A stretch of DNA of 64,000 bases from Actinomycetota bacterium. GTDB lineage: Bacteria > Actinomycetota > Aquicultoria > SURF-47. How positions within the stretch are numbered: position 1 is the stretch's first letter; each line of letters opens with the position of its first letter. Below the pieces are notes generated by a model, which worked only from the letters and a program-made list of their open reading frames with translations, was not told the origin of the DNA and did not search any database. The stretch covers positions 1-64,000 of the forward strand of contig QZJE01000010.1 of the NCBI GenBank assembly GCA_003599235.1, written 5' to 3'. Below are positions 1 to 8,214 of the stretch, piece after piece. Position numbers and translations under genes: made by a program.

Positions 1-197
1 AACTAACTAAAGTCGAGAGTCAAGAGGGTAGAGTCGAGTATATATATGATCCGAATGGAAACACGATTTCTAGGACTCCAACAACCAACAACCAACAACG
101 AATTTTACCTACGACAATAAAAACCAACTCGTCAAAGTACTCAAAGAATATCCGGACAAAGACCGGATGCCCGATATGTGGAAGGGCAGTGGTTTAA
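1..197 (+). pseudogene. RHS/YD-repeat fragment, frameshifted from the next ORF
   Basis: The frame open from base 3 reads a YD repeat (YIYDPNGNTISR) and stops at 195-197. The next repeat (TYDNKNQLVKV) lies in a different frame, the one used by the ORF at 167. Restoring one T in the TTTT run at 103-106 would join the two frames: intact copies downstream read R-I-Y/F-T-Y-D at this point. This is therefore the tail of a longer RHS gene that starts outside the window and is broken by a 1-base deletion or by a homopolymer sequencing error. Confidence 0.6.
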
Positions 198-1765
198 GCG
201 GGCTAGACGGTAGGAGCACAGAGCAGAAGAATAACGGTAAGTACTCTTTTAAGATAGCCGGCAATAAATACAAATCTAAAATGGCTTATCAGAGTGTTGA
301 TATTAGCGGTAATTCAGGAGATAGCCTAGTATTCAGTGGGTTTAATAAGGTAGTAGGTCCTGTTAGCTCCTCAGGGCTAATATGCGCTAAGGTAGTTATT
401 CGTAACACAGATGGTACTAACACCACTCATACTCTTAGCTGGCCTAAGAGCCGGCATGATTGGATGTTAGGGGATAAAACCATAGCCACCACCAAGCCAT
501 ACAGCAAGGCTACGGTATATCTCTACTTCTCTAACCAACCAGGCACCTGCTATTTCGATAACTTTAAGCTAGAGAAAGCCAGTGCTAACTATATCCTAGA
601 GCCCTCTTTTGAATTAGATACTGATATCATAGATTACGTCTATGATGGCGAAGGTAAGCGGTTTAGCAAGACAATTAAATACTCTAGCTTAAATAGTCCA
701 AGCATCCCTTCCGTCATTGCGAGGAGAGGTAGCGACGCGGCAATCTCAGTCTTTTATCATTACGATGTCAATGGTAACATAGTAAGCGAGGACACTAAGA
801 CTGTACCCCTAAACGGAGCCGAGGAGACTAAAATAACAGTTAGGTATATACGAGACGACAACGGCAAAGCCCTTAGTATGATCCAACAACTAAGCTCCAA
901 CAACGAACAACGGACTTTCTACTTCCTCTACAATGGACATGGAGATGTTACTTCATTAACAGACAGCACAGGAGCTGTAGTAGCTACTTACTCTTATGAT
1001 GAGTTCGGTAATCTCACTTCAAGCACTGACAATGTCTATAACCCACTTCGCTATTCTGGAGCCAACAATGCCTACTATGATAGCGAAACCTCTATGTACA
1101 AAATGGGCTGCCGCTACTACATGCCAGAAGTCGGTAGGTGGTTGACTAGGGATAGTTATAAGGGAGATCGAGAACAACCTTTGTCAATAAATAAATATGT
1201 TTATGTAGAAAACAATCCACTAACTAATGTTGATCCGACTGGTTTTTGGAAACATTATGCCCATAAAAGATTGACAAGAAGCGCTGCTTTGCAATTAGGT
1301 TTTAAGAGCAAATGGGCTACTTATATGGGGAAGAAAAGTCAGAAGTTTGACTTTGATCCTTTTTATAATCCGATTGCTTCTAGACACTTGCATTTCAATA
1401 TGAACCAGCTAGGTGTTCCAATAGGACAAGATTCAAGGCAGATCTTTGCAGAGTCACAATTTAATGATACAACTAGATACTTGCGAATGATGAACACTTA
1501 CAAGCATGTCAAATTAGACAAGGCAACTCCTGCGTTTAAAATAGGTTATGGTTTACATCCAATTCAAGACATTTATGCACATCATAATCTAAGCTGGCAG
1601 TATCACTTGGTTTATGAGTGGCCAGATATTCCCTCTAAACACAAAGAGAGATGCGGTCGTGATTGTTATAACGATGCTTTACAGGCTACAAAACAATATC
1701 TAATTAGATTTAAAAGTGAGGGATTGAAATCATACAAATCATTTAAGAAGGTTTACTTGAGATGA
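167..1765 (+). CDS. RHS C-terminal cassette 1 with phospholipase C-like tip
   Basis: Residues about 1-150 look like a jelly-roll carbohydrate-binding domain (CYFDNFKLEKAS, then EPSFELDTD), followed by YD repeats. The RHS core is at about 260-362 (GHGDVTSLTD, YSYDEFGNLTSS, GRWLTRDSY) and ends in VDPTGFW, the usual boundary before a variable tip. The tip of about 170 residues has an early H, an HLHFN motif and LHPIQDIYAHH, which resembles zinc-site residues of the zinc-dependent phospholipase C fold; that function is inferred. The 36-bp palindrome at 712-747 is translated in frame. The ATG at 167 is only the first start in an ORF that homology extends upstream to about 104, so the natural protein is probably longer. 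The next gene overlaps the stop by 4 bases, which suggests toxin and immunity translation are coupled. Confidence 0.85.
   Translation: MPDMWKGSGLSGLDGRSTEQKNNGKYSFKIAGNKYKSKMAYQSVDISGNSGDSLVFSGFNKVVGPVSSSGLICAKVVIRNTDGTNTTHTLSWPKSRHDWMLGDKTIATTKPYSKATVYLYFSNQPGTCYFDNFKLEKASANYILEPSFELDTDIIDYVYDGEGKRFSKTIKYSSLNSPSIPSVIARRGSDAAISVFYHYDVNGNIVSEDTKTVPLNGAEETKITVRYIRDDNGKALSMIQQLSSNNEQRTFYFLYNGHGDVTSLTDSTGAVVATYSYDEFGNLTSSTDNVYNPLRYSGANNAYYDSETSMYKMGCRYYMPEVGRWLTRDSYKGDREQPLSINKYVYVENNPLTNVDPTGFWKHYAHKRLTRSAALQLGFKSKWATYMGKKSQKFDFDPFYNPIASRHLHFNMNQLGVPIGQDSRQIFAESQFNDTTRYLRMMNTYKHVKLDKATPAFKIGYGLHPIQDIYAHHNLSWQYHLVYEWPDIPSKHKERCGRDCYNDALQATKQYLIRFKSEGLKSYKSFKKVYLR
712..747 (+). repeat. Palindromic element (CGTCATTGCGAG type) inside an RHS gene
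   Basis: The sequence begins CGTCATTGCGAGGAG and ends GCGGCAATCTC, with near-palindromic ends. It is read in frame as SVIARRGSDAAIS between two YD repeats. The same element occurs at 2475-2513 and twice at the folK 3' end (19225-19299). Similar coding palindromes are known in Rickettsia and other bacteria; I am judging by pattern only. Confidence 0.75.
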
Positions 1766-2142
1766 AAATTACATCACTTAGTTTCTATTATCAATCAGGA
1801 TGGGCAATGGCCGTGTTTTTATTGCCCGTTATTGTTGCTTGGAATGCTTTGTTGATAACTTTTAATAAATTAGCGAGTGATAATAACGACAAACATATGC
1901 GATTGATTTATAACGTAGTTGTAATATTTAGCATCATTATTATGATTATTGCCGTTGTTTTTTGGTCAAGGCATATTAGCTTGCTAATAGCATTCACCAT
2001 CTTAATCCCACAAGTAGTTGGCTATCTTTTTGTCAAGAAGAAAAAGCTAGTGTTTTTGAATATTTTGGTAGGATTGTTATCCTTAGCCGGTTTTTTGACT
2101 TATTATTTACTAGGCTTTATTTCTGGGACTACTCCTGATTAG
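1762..2142 (+). CDS. Small four-helix membrane protein, candidate immunity protein 1
   Basis: This 126-residue protein has about four hydrophobic segments (near residues 13-34, 50-68, 72-90 and 97-117) and a basic KKKKL loop. It matches no family I know. Its ATG overlaps the RHS cassette 1 stop (ATGA), the arrangement expected of a cognate immunity protein. It resembles the protein at 4900-5250 in length, helix count and a shared PQ before the last two helices. Both follow tips of the same phospholipase-like type, which supports pairing. A membrane location would suit protection against a lipid-attacking toxin; that is inference. Confidence 0.6.
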   Translation: MKITSLSFYYQSGWAMAVFLLPVIVAWNALLITFNKLASDNNDKHMRLIYNVVVIFSIIIMIIAVVFWSRHISLLIAFTILIPQVVGYLFVKKKKLVFLNILVGLLSLAGFLTYYLLGFISGTTPD

Positions 2143-2220
2143 TATCGAATAACATATCTATTACCCCATCAGCAATCAGTTGCCAGCTACACCTATGACG
2201 CTCAAGGCAATAGGCTAACA

Positions 2221-3519
2221 ATGAACAAAAACGGATTGGAGACAACATACACTTATAGCTCTGCCAACGAATTACTCGAAGCTCAAAGCTCGAACAACGA
2301 AGTTCGTCTCTTTACCTATGATGCCAATGGCAATACTATCGAAGATCGAAGCTCGAACAACGAAGTTCGTATTTACACCTATGATAATAAGAATCAGCTA
2401 GTAAAGGTAGTTAAGCCCAATGGTGATGTTATAGAATACACTTATGATGGTAATGGAAACCGCTATAAAAAGTCCGTCATTACGAGGAGCCCGGAGGGCG
2501 ACGTGGTAATCACAGACCGTTACTACCAATACGATACTGGTGGCAATATAGTTAGCGAAACAGATGCTGATAACAATGTGCTGGTTAAGTATGTTAGAGA
2601 TAATAACGGTAAGGCAATATCTATGATTCAAGGCTCGAGCACGTACTATTTTCTCTACAACGGTCACGGAGATGTTACTGGCCTAGCAGATTCCAATGGC
2701 TCTGTTATAGCTACTTATAGCTATGATGAGTTTGGCAATCTCACTTCAAGCACTGGTAATGTCTATAATCCATTGAGGTATTCTGCTGGATTTAATGCTT
2801 ATTTTGATCAAGAAACCAACTTCTATCATATAGGAACACGGTACTACGATCCCTCAACAGGAAGATGGACAAGGAGAGATGCTTATCAGGGAAGCCAGGA
2901 ACAATCACAATCTCAAAATAGATATGTTTATTGCAAGAACAATCCTATAACAGAAGTAGATCCACAAGGATTTATGTCTGACTCGGTTAGAAATGCTTTA
3001 GGAAAATCAAGACCTGGAGACATAATTTTAACTAGGTTTAATAGTTCAGATCCCAGTTACTTTTTTACTAGCTTTTGGACGCATGCTTTAATGCGTATAA
3101 AAAACAAGAAAGGAGTACCTTGGATAGCTGAAGCAAATAAGAAGTTAATTAAAAGACCAATGTATGAAAATTTTAACGATAAGAATAGGCAATATAATTT
3201 AGTGGGTGTTTATAGAGTCAAAACGAGTAACCGAATGAGGTTAAAAGCAGCAAATACTATTGAAAAATATGTAAACAGAAACGTAGCTCGTTACCTTTTC
3301 GTAAGCAACTATAGAACATTTAGTGACGGTCTTAACTGCACAGAACTTGTTTATAGAGCTTGGTATGATAGCTCAAAGCACAGGATAAGCTTGGATGACA
3401 GGAAGATTGATTTAGACATATGTCCTATCTCTAGCTGCTATGTCTTGACACCGGATACGTTTTGTAATACCGCTAAAACTAAGCAAGTTGGTAAATTGGG
3501 TTATGGTGGAGAATGGTGA
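2221..3519 (+). CDS. RHS cassette 2 with YiiX/NlpC-P60-like tip
   Basis: YD repeats occupy residues 1-140, the RHS core about 140-250 (GHGDVTGLAD, YDEFGNLTSS, GRWTRRDAY), with the boundary at VDPQGF. The tip of about 180 residues starts with GDIILTRF, has a WTHALMRI histidine motif and later NCTELVYRAW. That order (GD and His before Cys) matches permuted papain-like YiiX/C92 enzymes, which cleave peptide or amide bonds; the assignment is inferred from motifs. YD homology in this frame starts near 2182, upstream of the ATG, and no good ribosome-binding site precedes 2221. The cassette may therefore be a silent tip donor, not an expressed gene. The gene at 3513 overlaps its end by 7 bases. Confidence 0.8.
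   Translation: MNKNGLETTYTYSSANELLEAQSSNNEVRLFTYDANGNTIEDRSSNNEVRIYTYDNKNQLVKVVKPNGDVIEYTYDGNGNRYKKSVITRSPEGDVVITDRYYQYDTGGNIVSETDADNNVLVKYVRDNNGKAISMIQGSSTYYFLYNGHGDVTGLADSNGSVIATYSYDEFGNLTSSTGNVYNPLRYSAGFNAYFDQETNFYHIGTRYYDPSTGRWTRRDAYQGSQEQSQSQNRYVYCKNNPITEVDPQGFMSDSVRNALGKSRPGDIILTRFNSSDPSYFFTSFWTHALMRIKNKKGVPWIAEANKKLIKRPMYENFNDKNRQYNLVGVYRVKTSNRMRLKAANTIEKYVNRNVARYLFVSNYRTFSDGLNCTELVYRAWYDSSKHRISLDDRKIDLDICPISSCYVLTPDTFCNTAKTKQVGKLGYGGEW
2475..2513 (+). repeat. Palindromic element inside RHS cassette 2
   Basis: A 39-bp copy (CGTCATTACGAGGAG to TGGTAATCAC) of the element at 712-747. It is translated as SVITRSPEGDVVIT. The changes on the two arms are compensatory (attG to attA paired with CAAT to TAAT), which suggests the hairpin is kept. 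Confidence 0.7.
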
Positions 3520-3830
3520 CAATTAAAAAGTTCCTATTTATTTTATTTATTGTTGCTGCAGTTAATTTAACCCTATTTTTTCTTGGAAACGAAGGTTTTG
3601 TACTTGTCTCTAGCTCAGAAATAAATTTTTTCTATCTGGTCTTTCATTTATTAGCACTACCGATTGCTGTTCCAGCTATTTGGCTAGATTCACTGCTAGG
3701 TGGAAATCAGGGTACATTCGAGCTAATACAGCTTTGTCTAAGCACACTATTTTATAGTGGGCTAGCTTTCTTAGCACCATACCTTTTCAGTTTGCTAAAA
3801 AGAAATATTAAATCAGAAAAGGTTTATTAG
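3513..3830 (+). CDS. Small membrane protein, candidate immunity protein 2
   Basis: This 105-residue protein has a hydrophobic start (about residues 5-24), further helices near 36-60 and 72-95, and a basic C-terminus (LLKRNIKSEK). I recognise no family. It overlaps the end of RHS cassette 2, so it is the natural immunity candidate for the YiiX-like tip. It does not resemble immunity candidates 1 and 3, as expected if it binds or blocks a different toxin. Confidence 0.55.
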   Translation: MVTIKKFLFILFIVAAVNLTLFFLGNEGFVLVSSSEINFFYLVFHLLALPIAVPAIWLDSLLGGNQGTFELIQLCLSTLFYSGLAFLAPYLFSLLKRNIKSEKVY

Positions 3831-3835
3831 ACAAA

Positions 3836-4900
3836 ATGAGGCCGTCCTTAAACGACAACGGCAAAGCCCTATCATTGAATAAATCCCAAATAACAAATTA
3901 CAAATATCAAATAAATGCAAAATATCAAGCACCAAACGAGCATTTGGATTTTTGGTTAATGGATATTATTTATTTTTTGATGCTTGGGATTTGGTGTTTT
4001 ATAAAAAGACAAATAAGGCCAAATTGCCATGGCGATGTAACCGGTCTTGCAGATAGTTCTGGCTCTGTAGTCAGCACTTATTCCTATGATGAGTTTGGTA
4101 ACTTAACTTCAAGCACTGGTAATGTCTATAACCCACTTCGCTACTCTGGCGCCAACAATGCCTATTATGACTCTGAAACCTCTATGTACAAAATGGGCTG
4201 CAGGTACTACATGCCCGAAGTTGGCAGATGGCTGACGAGGGATAGTTATAAAGGAGAACAAGAGAGTTCCCAGAGCCAGAATAGACACGTCTATTGTAAG
4301 AACAATCCTATTACAGAAATTGACATTACTGGTTTTTGGTCTGCAGCAGCACATGCTCATCAAACTAAAACCATTGCGCAAAATAAAATACATTTTTCAC
4401 CTTATATTAGTACGAAACTTGGTGATAGAGCAGGTGAGGTAGATTATAAATATGATCCTGCTACTCGACCAAGTGTTCATTTCAACACTTGGTCAACAAA
4501 AGTAAACGCATTTAGATCATGGTGTCCATGGAAATATAAAAAATTTATTGGCGGCGATGTTAGAGTATATAATGCCGCTATTGAATTAGAAACGGCTATT
4601 GTTAAATGGAAAGCAAACGATCGCGATGCAGCGATAAAAGATATCGGTTTAGCGTTGCATCGAGTGCAGGATGTTTATGCTCACATGGAGTATACCAGGG
4701 CGCAACATTTGACTTCACCATACAAGGACTTGCTTGATTATCCGAATGCTTCCTATAAAAAGACAATAGGAATGAAAAATAATGGTTGCCATTCGAGTCC
4801 GATAACTAAAAACTTACCATGGAACAGATGGCGCTTTCCAAGAATGCAAAGAGCCACAAGAGCATTCCTAATGGAGTTTTCGAAAGGAATTAATAAATAA
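3836..4900 (+). CDS. RHS cassette 3 with phospholipase C-like tip
   Basis: Only the end of the RHS core remains. The ORF opens with NDNGKALS, known from cassette 1, is interrupted by about 50 residues encoded by a repeat insertion (3873-4022), and resumes at GDVTGLADSS through the core to ITGFW. The tip of about 190 residues has an early AAAHAH, SVHFN and LHRVQDVYAHME, the same His/Asp pattern as the tip of cassette 1, so it is probably a related zinc-dependent lipase-type toxin. DNA of the core is nearly identical to cassette 1, suiting recombination between cassettes. The following gene overlaps the stop by one base. It is unlikely to be exported by itself. Confidence 0.75.
   Translation: MRPSLNDNGKALSLNKSQITNYKYQINAKYQAPNEHLDFWLMDIIYFLMLGIWCFIKRQIRPNCHGDVTGLADSSGSVVSTYSYDEFGNLTSSTGNVYNPLRYSGANNAYYDSETSMYKMGCRYYMPEVGRWLTRDSYKGEQESSQSQNRHVYCKNNPITEIDITGFWSAAAHAHQTKTIAQNKIHFSPYISTKLGDRAGEVDYKYDPATRPSVHFNTWSTKVNAFRSWCPWKYKKFIGGDVRVYNAAIELETAIVKWKANDRDAAIKDIGLALHRVQDVYAHMEYTRAQHLTSPYKDLLDYPNASYKKTIGMKNNGCHSSPITKNLPWNRWRFPRMQRATRAFLMEFSKGINK
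3873..4022. repeat. AT-rich imperfect palindrome (MITE-like) in RHS cassette 3
   Basis: About 150 bases rich in CAAAT/ATTTG. The left arm (ATCCCAAATAACAAATTAC) and the inverse of the right arm (CACCAAATCCCAAGC) match imperfectly around a short CCAAA..TTTGG centre. The element splits the RHS core and is read through in frame (KSQITNYKYQ and onward), so the ORF survives. No transposase is encoded. Confidence 0.6.
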
Positions 4901-5250
4901 TGGAGCATTTTGGATTAGTTATAGCAGTAATCGGGCCATTTCTTTTGATACTTAATTTAATAACAGCGCCACTATTCTTTTTTTACAGATTTGGCGTTAA
5001 AAATAAAGACTTCTTATTAATTATTGGTTTGCTAATTTCAGCAATTGCTTTTGGTTTATTGTTAATATCCTTTCCGTCTATTAGCAGTATTACCCTATTC
5101 TTACTATGTTTTACAATGCCACAGCTTATTGCTTTTAGGTATTCTCAAAACAAAAGATCTTATTGGTTTGTTCTTATCGCAACCATTATCACCGGCTTAA
5201 TAATATTTATTTTGCTCGGGGTTATGTTTGGCAAGGGAAACATTGATTAA
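4900..5250 (+). CDS. Small four-helix membrane protein, candidate immunity protein 3
   Basis: 116 residues with about four hydrophobic helices (near residues 5-28, 36-57, 60-80 and 90-110). The start overlaps the stop of cassette 3 (TAATG). Its PQ motif and the helix pattern after it look like immunity candidate 1, and the two adjacent toxin tips also look alike. That parallel is the main support for immunity function. There is no recognised family. Confidence 0.6.
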   Translation: MEHFGLVIAVIGPFLLILNLITAPLFFFYRFGVKNKDFLLIIGLLISAIAFGLLLISFPSISSITLFLLCFTMPQLIAFRYSQNKRSYWFVLIATIITGLIIFILLGVMFGKGNID

Positions 5251-5276
5251 ACGATCATCGAGTGATTTAACGAACT

Positions 5277-5585
5277 ATGTTCAATAAACACCTTCCTGCA
5301 TTCATAGCGGGAATAATAATATTAATAGCGATACTAACTATTTCCTTAAGCATGATCTCTTTTAATAATGCAAATAAAGCACATCTTGGACAAGAAAAGA
5401 CAGCAGAAAGGTTAGCTTTTCCTATGATGGCTATTATTCCAATAACAATCGCAGGCGTTGTCTGTTCAATTTTAGAGATAAGAAAAAATAAAATTATTAG
5501 TATTTTGCTGACTATATTATCTTTCTTAGTATTAATCTCAGAGATGATACTATTTTTCGGAAGTGCATTATATCTTGCAGGGTAG
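5277..5585 (+). CDS. Small membrane protein, possible orphan immunity protein
   Basis: 102 residues with hydrophobic segments near residues 9-28, 48-64, 71-87 and 85-101. It follows candidate 3 by 26 bases with no toxin tip of its own and has no clear ribosome-binding site. Extra immunity genes left behind after loss of their tips are common in RHS arrays, but that role is only inferred here. Confidence 0.45.
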   Translation: MFNKHLPAFIAGIIILIAILTISLSMISFNNANKAHLGQEKTAERLAFPMMAIIPITIAGVVCSILEIRKNKIISILLTILSFLVLISEMILFFGSALYLAG

Positions 5586-5615
5586 GAGGCGGGATCCTAA
5601 TTTCTAGTCAAAAAA

Positions 5616-5634
5616 TACCCTAAAAATTAGGGTA
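5616..5634. promoter_or_regulatory. Candidate operator TACCCTAA-AAA-TTAGGGTA (copy 1)
   Basis: A perfect inverted repeat with 8-bp arms (10 bp with flanking AT pairs), 54 bases before the DUF2157 gene. The identical 19-mer recurs at 12140-12158 between the NarL-type regulator and the permease operon. The arms resemble the TACYYMT half-sites of NarL-class regulators. A terminator role for the RHS block is an alternative, but no T-tract follows. Confidence 0.45.
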
Positions 5635-5688
5635 TTCAAATGATTGCTTGCTTAGTAACATAGTGATAATAGTAAAAAAGGAGCAGCA

Positions 5689-6870
5689 ATGGCTAGTAAA
5701 AAGCTTGAGAAACAAACCCAATTTTGGGTAGAAAAAGGAATTATTAATCAGAAGCAAGCAGCTGACATTCTTTCCAATCCTTTTGAGACTTCCCCTCAAA
5801 TACCTGGTAATACTTTTAAGTTATTCGCGATTATAGGCTCAGTTTTAGTAGGCTTAGGGATCTTAATTATTTTAGCGGCTAACTGGGACAGTATTGGAAG
5901 GTTTGTAAAACTTGGCCTATCATTCTTTAGCTTGATTGCCTTCTATAGTGCGGGATATTTCCTTAAATTTAGAAAGGATATGCCTAAGCTTGGTAATGCC
6001 TTGTTTTTTATAGGGGCAGTTCTATTTGGTGGAACAATCTTTTTAATAGGCCAGATATATAATATCCAATCTAATCTCTCAACAGGATATCTTATCTGGT
6101 TTTTAGGCATTATTCCGTTGGTTTATTTGCTTAGGTCAAAATTGATAGGGATCTTGTCGGTTCTGGTATATATTGCGTTTATTATTGCTATTAGCTCCTC
6201 AAATTATTTTGGCAGTGAACATACTGCTTTATTTTTGCTTGTAGCGGGAGTCACATGGATAGCAGTTGCTTCATTGCATAGTAAGTTTGTCCAAACTAAA
6301 TTTGTTCAAAACCCATATCAAATTACCGGCTTAGCAGTGTGGGCTGTACCTTCTTTGGTTTTGACTACTAGGTTTGCAGGAGATCTATATAGATACGCTA
6401 AACCTAGCGCAGTTAAATTAAACATATTATTAGCTCTGGCAGTAATCATAGTAACAGCCATCCCCATTATTGATTGGATTAAAAAGAAAATAAGTGCTGA
6501 AACAATAATTGCCCCTGCTTTTCTTATAACTACGGTAGCTCTAATCTATTTTCCGAAGTTTTTCAAAAAGCAGAACTACGATTATTACTCTTACAGTCAT
6601 CCCAAGATTCCTCCAGCTTACATTGGGATTAACTTAATCTTTTTTGTTTGCCTGTTGTTAATAATCACTGTCGCTCATAAGCAAAAACAGCCTTTGCTAG
6701 CTTATTCGGTATCTGTTCTTTTTGGACTAGGGATAATTGTACGTTATTTTGAATTGGCTTCTTATTATCTATCAGGGCAACTTGGCTTACTTTTGTTGGG
6801 AGCAGGTACTCTATTATTGATTTTAGGTGGAGGCCTAGAAGCCCAAAGGAGGAGGTTTAAGAATGCGTAA
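5689..6870 (+). CDS. DUF2157 family polytopic membrane protein
   Basis: The soluble N-terminus (residues 1-40: WVEKGIINQKQAADIL) and the following VGLGILIILAANWD helix are the hallmarks of DUF2157. About ten membrane helices follow to the end. The function of the family is unknown. A good ribosome-binding site (AAAAAGGAGCAGCA) precedes the ATG. The next gene overlaps by 8 bases and encodes a GDYXXLXY protein, a frequent partner of DUF2157, so the two probably act together in the membrane. The palindrome at 5616-5634 may control the pair. Confidence 0.85.
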   Translation: MASKKLEKQTQFWVEKGIINQKQAADILSNPFETSPQIPGNTFKLFAIIGSVLVGLGILIILAANWDSIGRFVKLGLSFFSLIAFYSAGYFLKFRKDMPKLGNALFFIGAVLFGGTIFLIGQIYNIQSNLSTGYLIWFLGIIPLVYLLRSKLIGILSVLVYIAFIIAISSSNYFGSEHTALFLLVAGVTWIAVASLHSKFVQTKFVQNPYQITGLAVWAVPSLVLTTRFAGDLYRYAKPSAVKLNILLALAVIIVTAIPIIDWIKKKISAETIIAPAFLITTVALIYFPKFFKKQNYDYYSYSHPKIPPAYIGINLIFFVCLLLIITVAHKQKQPLLAYSVSVLFGLGIIVRYFELASYYLSGQLGLLLLGAGTLLLILGGGLEAQRRRFKNA

Positions 6871-7432
6871 ATATTTAATAATTGGATTAATTGTTATTCA
6901 AGCAATTACTTTAGTGGCTTTTTTTGGCTACCAGGAATACAAGATTAGAACAGCTGAGTACACGGTTAAGCTTAAAACAGTTCCGGTTGATCCCGTAGAT
7001 ATGATGAGAGGCCATTATGCAGTGGTTCAATATGAAATCAGTACATTATCTGAGGAAAAGTATAATTTTTGGAATGATGTAACCCGAGGGAGTAAGTTGA
7101 AAAAGGGCGATTGTGTGTATGTTGAATTAATAAAAAAAGGTAACTTGGCAAAAGCAGCTTATTTCACAAAAAAGCTACCAATAGGAAAACTTGTTATTAA
7201 AGGAGAGATAGCTAAGGTCGAGAAAAAACACATTTCTGACATTGATCCCGAAACTAAAGAAGATTATGGCTATAATCAGTTAATCTATAGCATTAAATAT
7301 GATATCGAAAAAATATTTATTTCAGAAGCTAAAGCCAAACAGGTCGAATGGGCTAATAAGCCTTATTTAGTGACTGTTAAAGTTAACAGTGGTGGAGAAG
7401 CTAAGGCTATGGCTATCGAGGAAATCAAGTAG
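6863..7432 (+). CDS. GDYXXLXY domain membrane-anchored protein
   Basis: 189 residues with one N-terminal membrane helix (about 5-22) and an extracytoplasmic domain. The family motif appears as MMRGHYAVVQYEIS, with H in place of the usual D; GDCVYVEL and a C-terminal beta-rich part follow. It is translated from inside the end of the DUF2157 gene, which carries its ribosome-binding site (AGGAGG). The biochemical role of this pair is not established. Confidence 0.8.
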   Translation: MRKYLIIGLIVIQAITLVAFFGYQEYKIRTAEYTVKLKTVPVDPVDMMRGHYAVVQYEISTLSEEKYNFWNDVTRGSKLKKGDCVYVELIKKGNLAKAAYFTKKLPIGKLVIKGEIAKVEKKHISDIDPETKEDYGYNQLIYSIKYDIEKIFISEAKAKQVEWANKPYLVTVKVNSGGEAKAMAIEEIK

Positions 7433-7445
7433 TAACCAAGGGGAC

Positions 7446-7500
7446 GTTGTTAATAAGTTGATAAGCCCTGGCTAAGAATTCCATGGAGATCATTAACAAC
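7446..7500. terminator. Possible bidirectional terminator
   Basis: GTTGTTAAT and ATTAACAAC form an inverted repeat 37 bases apart between two convergent genes, followed on the plus strand by TAATTTTTA. The long loop makes this weak. Confidence 0.25.
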
Positions 7501-8143
7501 TAATTTTTACTTCTATCCTGGTTCCACCATTGCTGGATATATTAATTCCTCCGTTTAGTTTTTTTACTCTCTCAGCAATTCCTTTAAACCCTAAATGCTC
7601 AGGTGAAATATCTTTAAGTTCGGTTGTTTTTAGACCTTTGCCGTCGTCTTTGACTGATAGGGTCAAGGTATCGTTTTTTATAGCCAGCTTTACGTCGATG
7701 TTTTTTGCTCCCGAATGCTTACCTGCATTATTTAAGCATTCTTGAAGAATGCACTCCAAATCCCATCTGTAATTAGAGAATCTTTTATCTAAGTCGATTG
7801 GCTTTTGACTACTATTCATGTACTTTATTTTTTGATTAAAGAGTTTCTGGTGGTTGTTACAGATCTTTTTAAAAAGATCTTCTTCTACATCATCATCCGG
7901 TATTTCTTTGGGAGAAACAATTCGCTGCAGGTCAGTGATACTTTGTCTTAGTCCTTTGTCGATTTTCTTTAGGGTTTTTTTAAGCTCTCCTTTAGCTGAG
8001 TCTGAGCTTGCTTCTGCTAACTTAGCAAGAGCTCCAATGCGGTTGTACACCCTATCGTGAGCATCCTGCTGAATACGTTGCCTCTCTTCAGCCGCTTTTT
8101 GCTTAGTTTCGGCTAACTTTGATTTGGTCCTAAAGCTGTTATC
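7493..8143 (-). pseudogene. Histidine kinase remnant (NarL-type), 5' truncated
   Basis: The reading frame holds a HisKA_3 dimerisation helix with the phosphorylated His in ERQRIQQDAHDRV, then a HATPase domain (QECLNNAGKHSGAKN, VKDDGKGL, GFKGIAERVKKLNGG). It opens just after a TAA at 8144-8146 and has no ATG. The first usual start, GTG at 8048-8050, lies after the phosphorylatable His. The sensor part is gone, so the gene looks broken or starts at a non-canonical codon. Its natural partner could be the NarL-type regulator at 11405-12085, 3.3 kb away on the same strand. Confidence 0.6.
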
Positions 8144-8214
8144 TTAATAGTAATCGCTAGTTGTTAAGTCCCTGTTGCTTGAATTAGCTGTGGCTTTGGG
8201 ATAGAATTTACCAA

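Noticed and set aside
2398-2667. Minus-strand ORF of 89 aa inside RHS cassette 2
   Set aside because: Shadow of the RHS reading frame; no family signal or ribosome-binding site.
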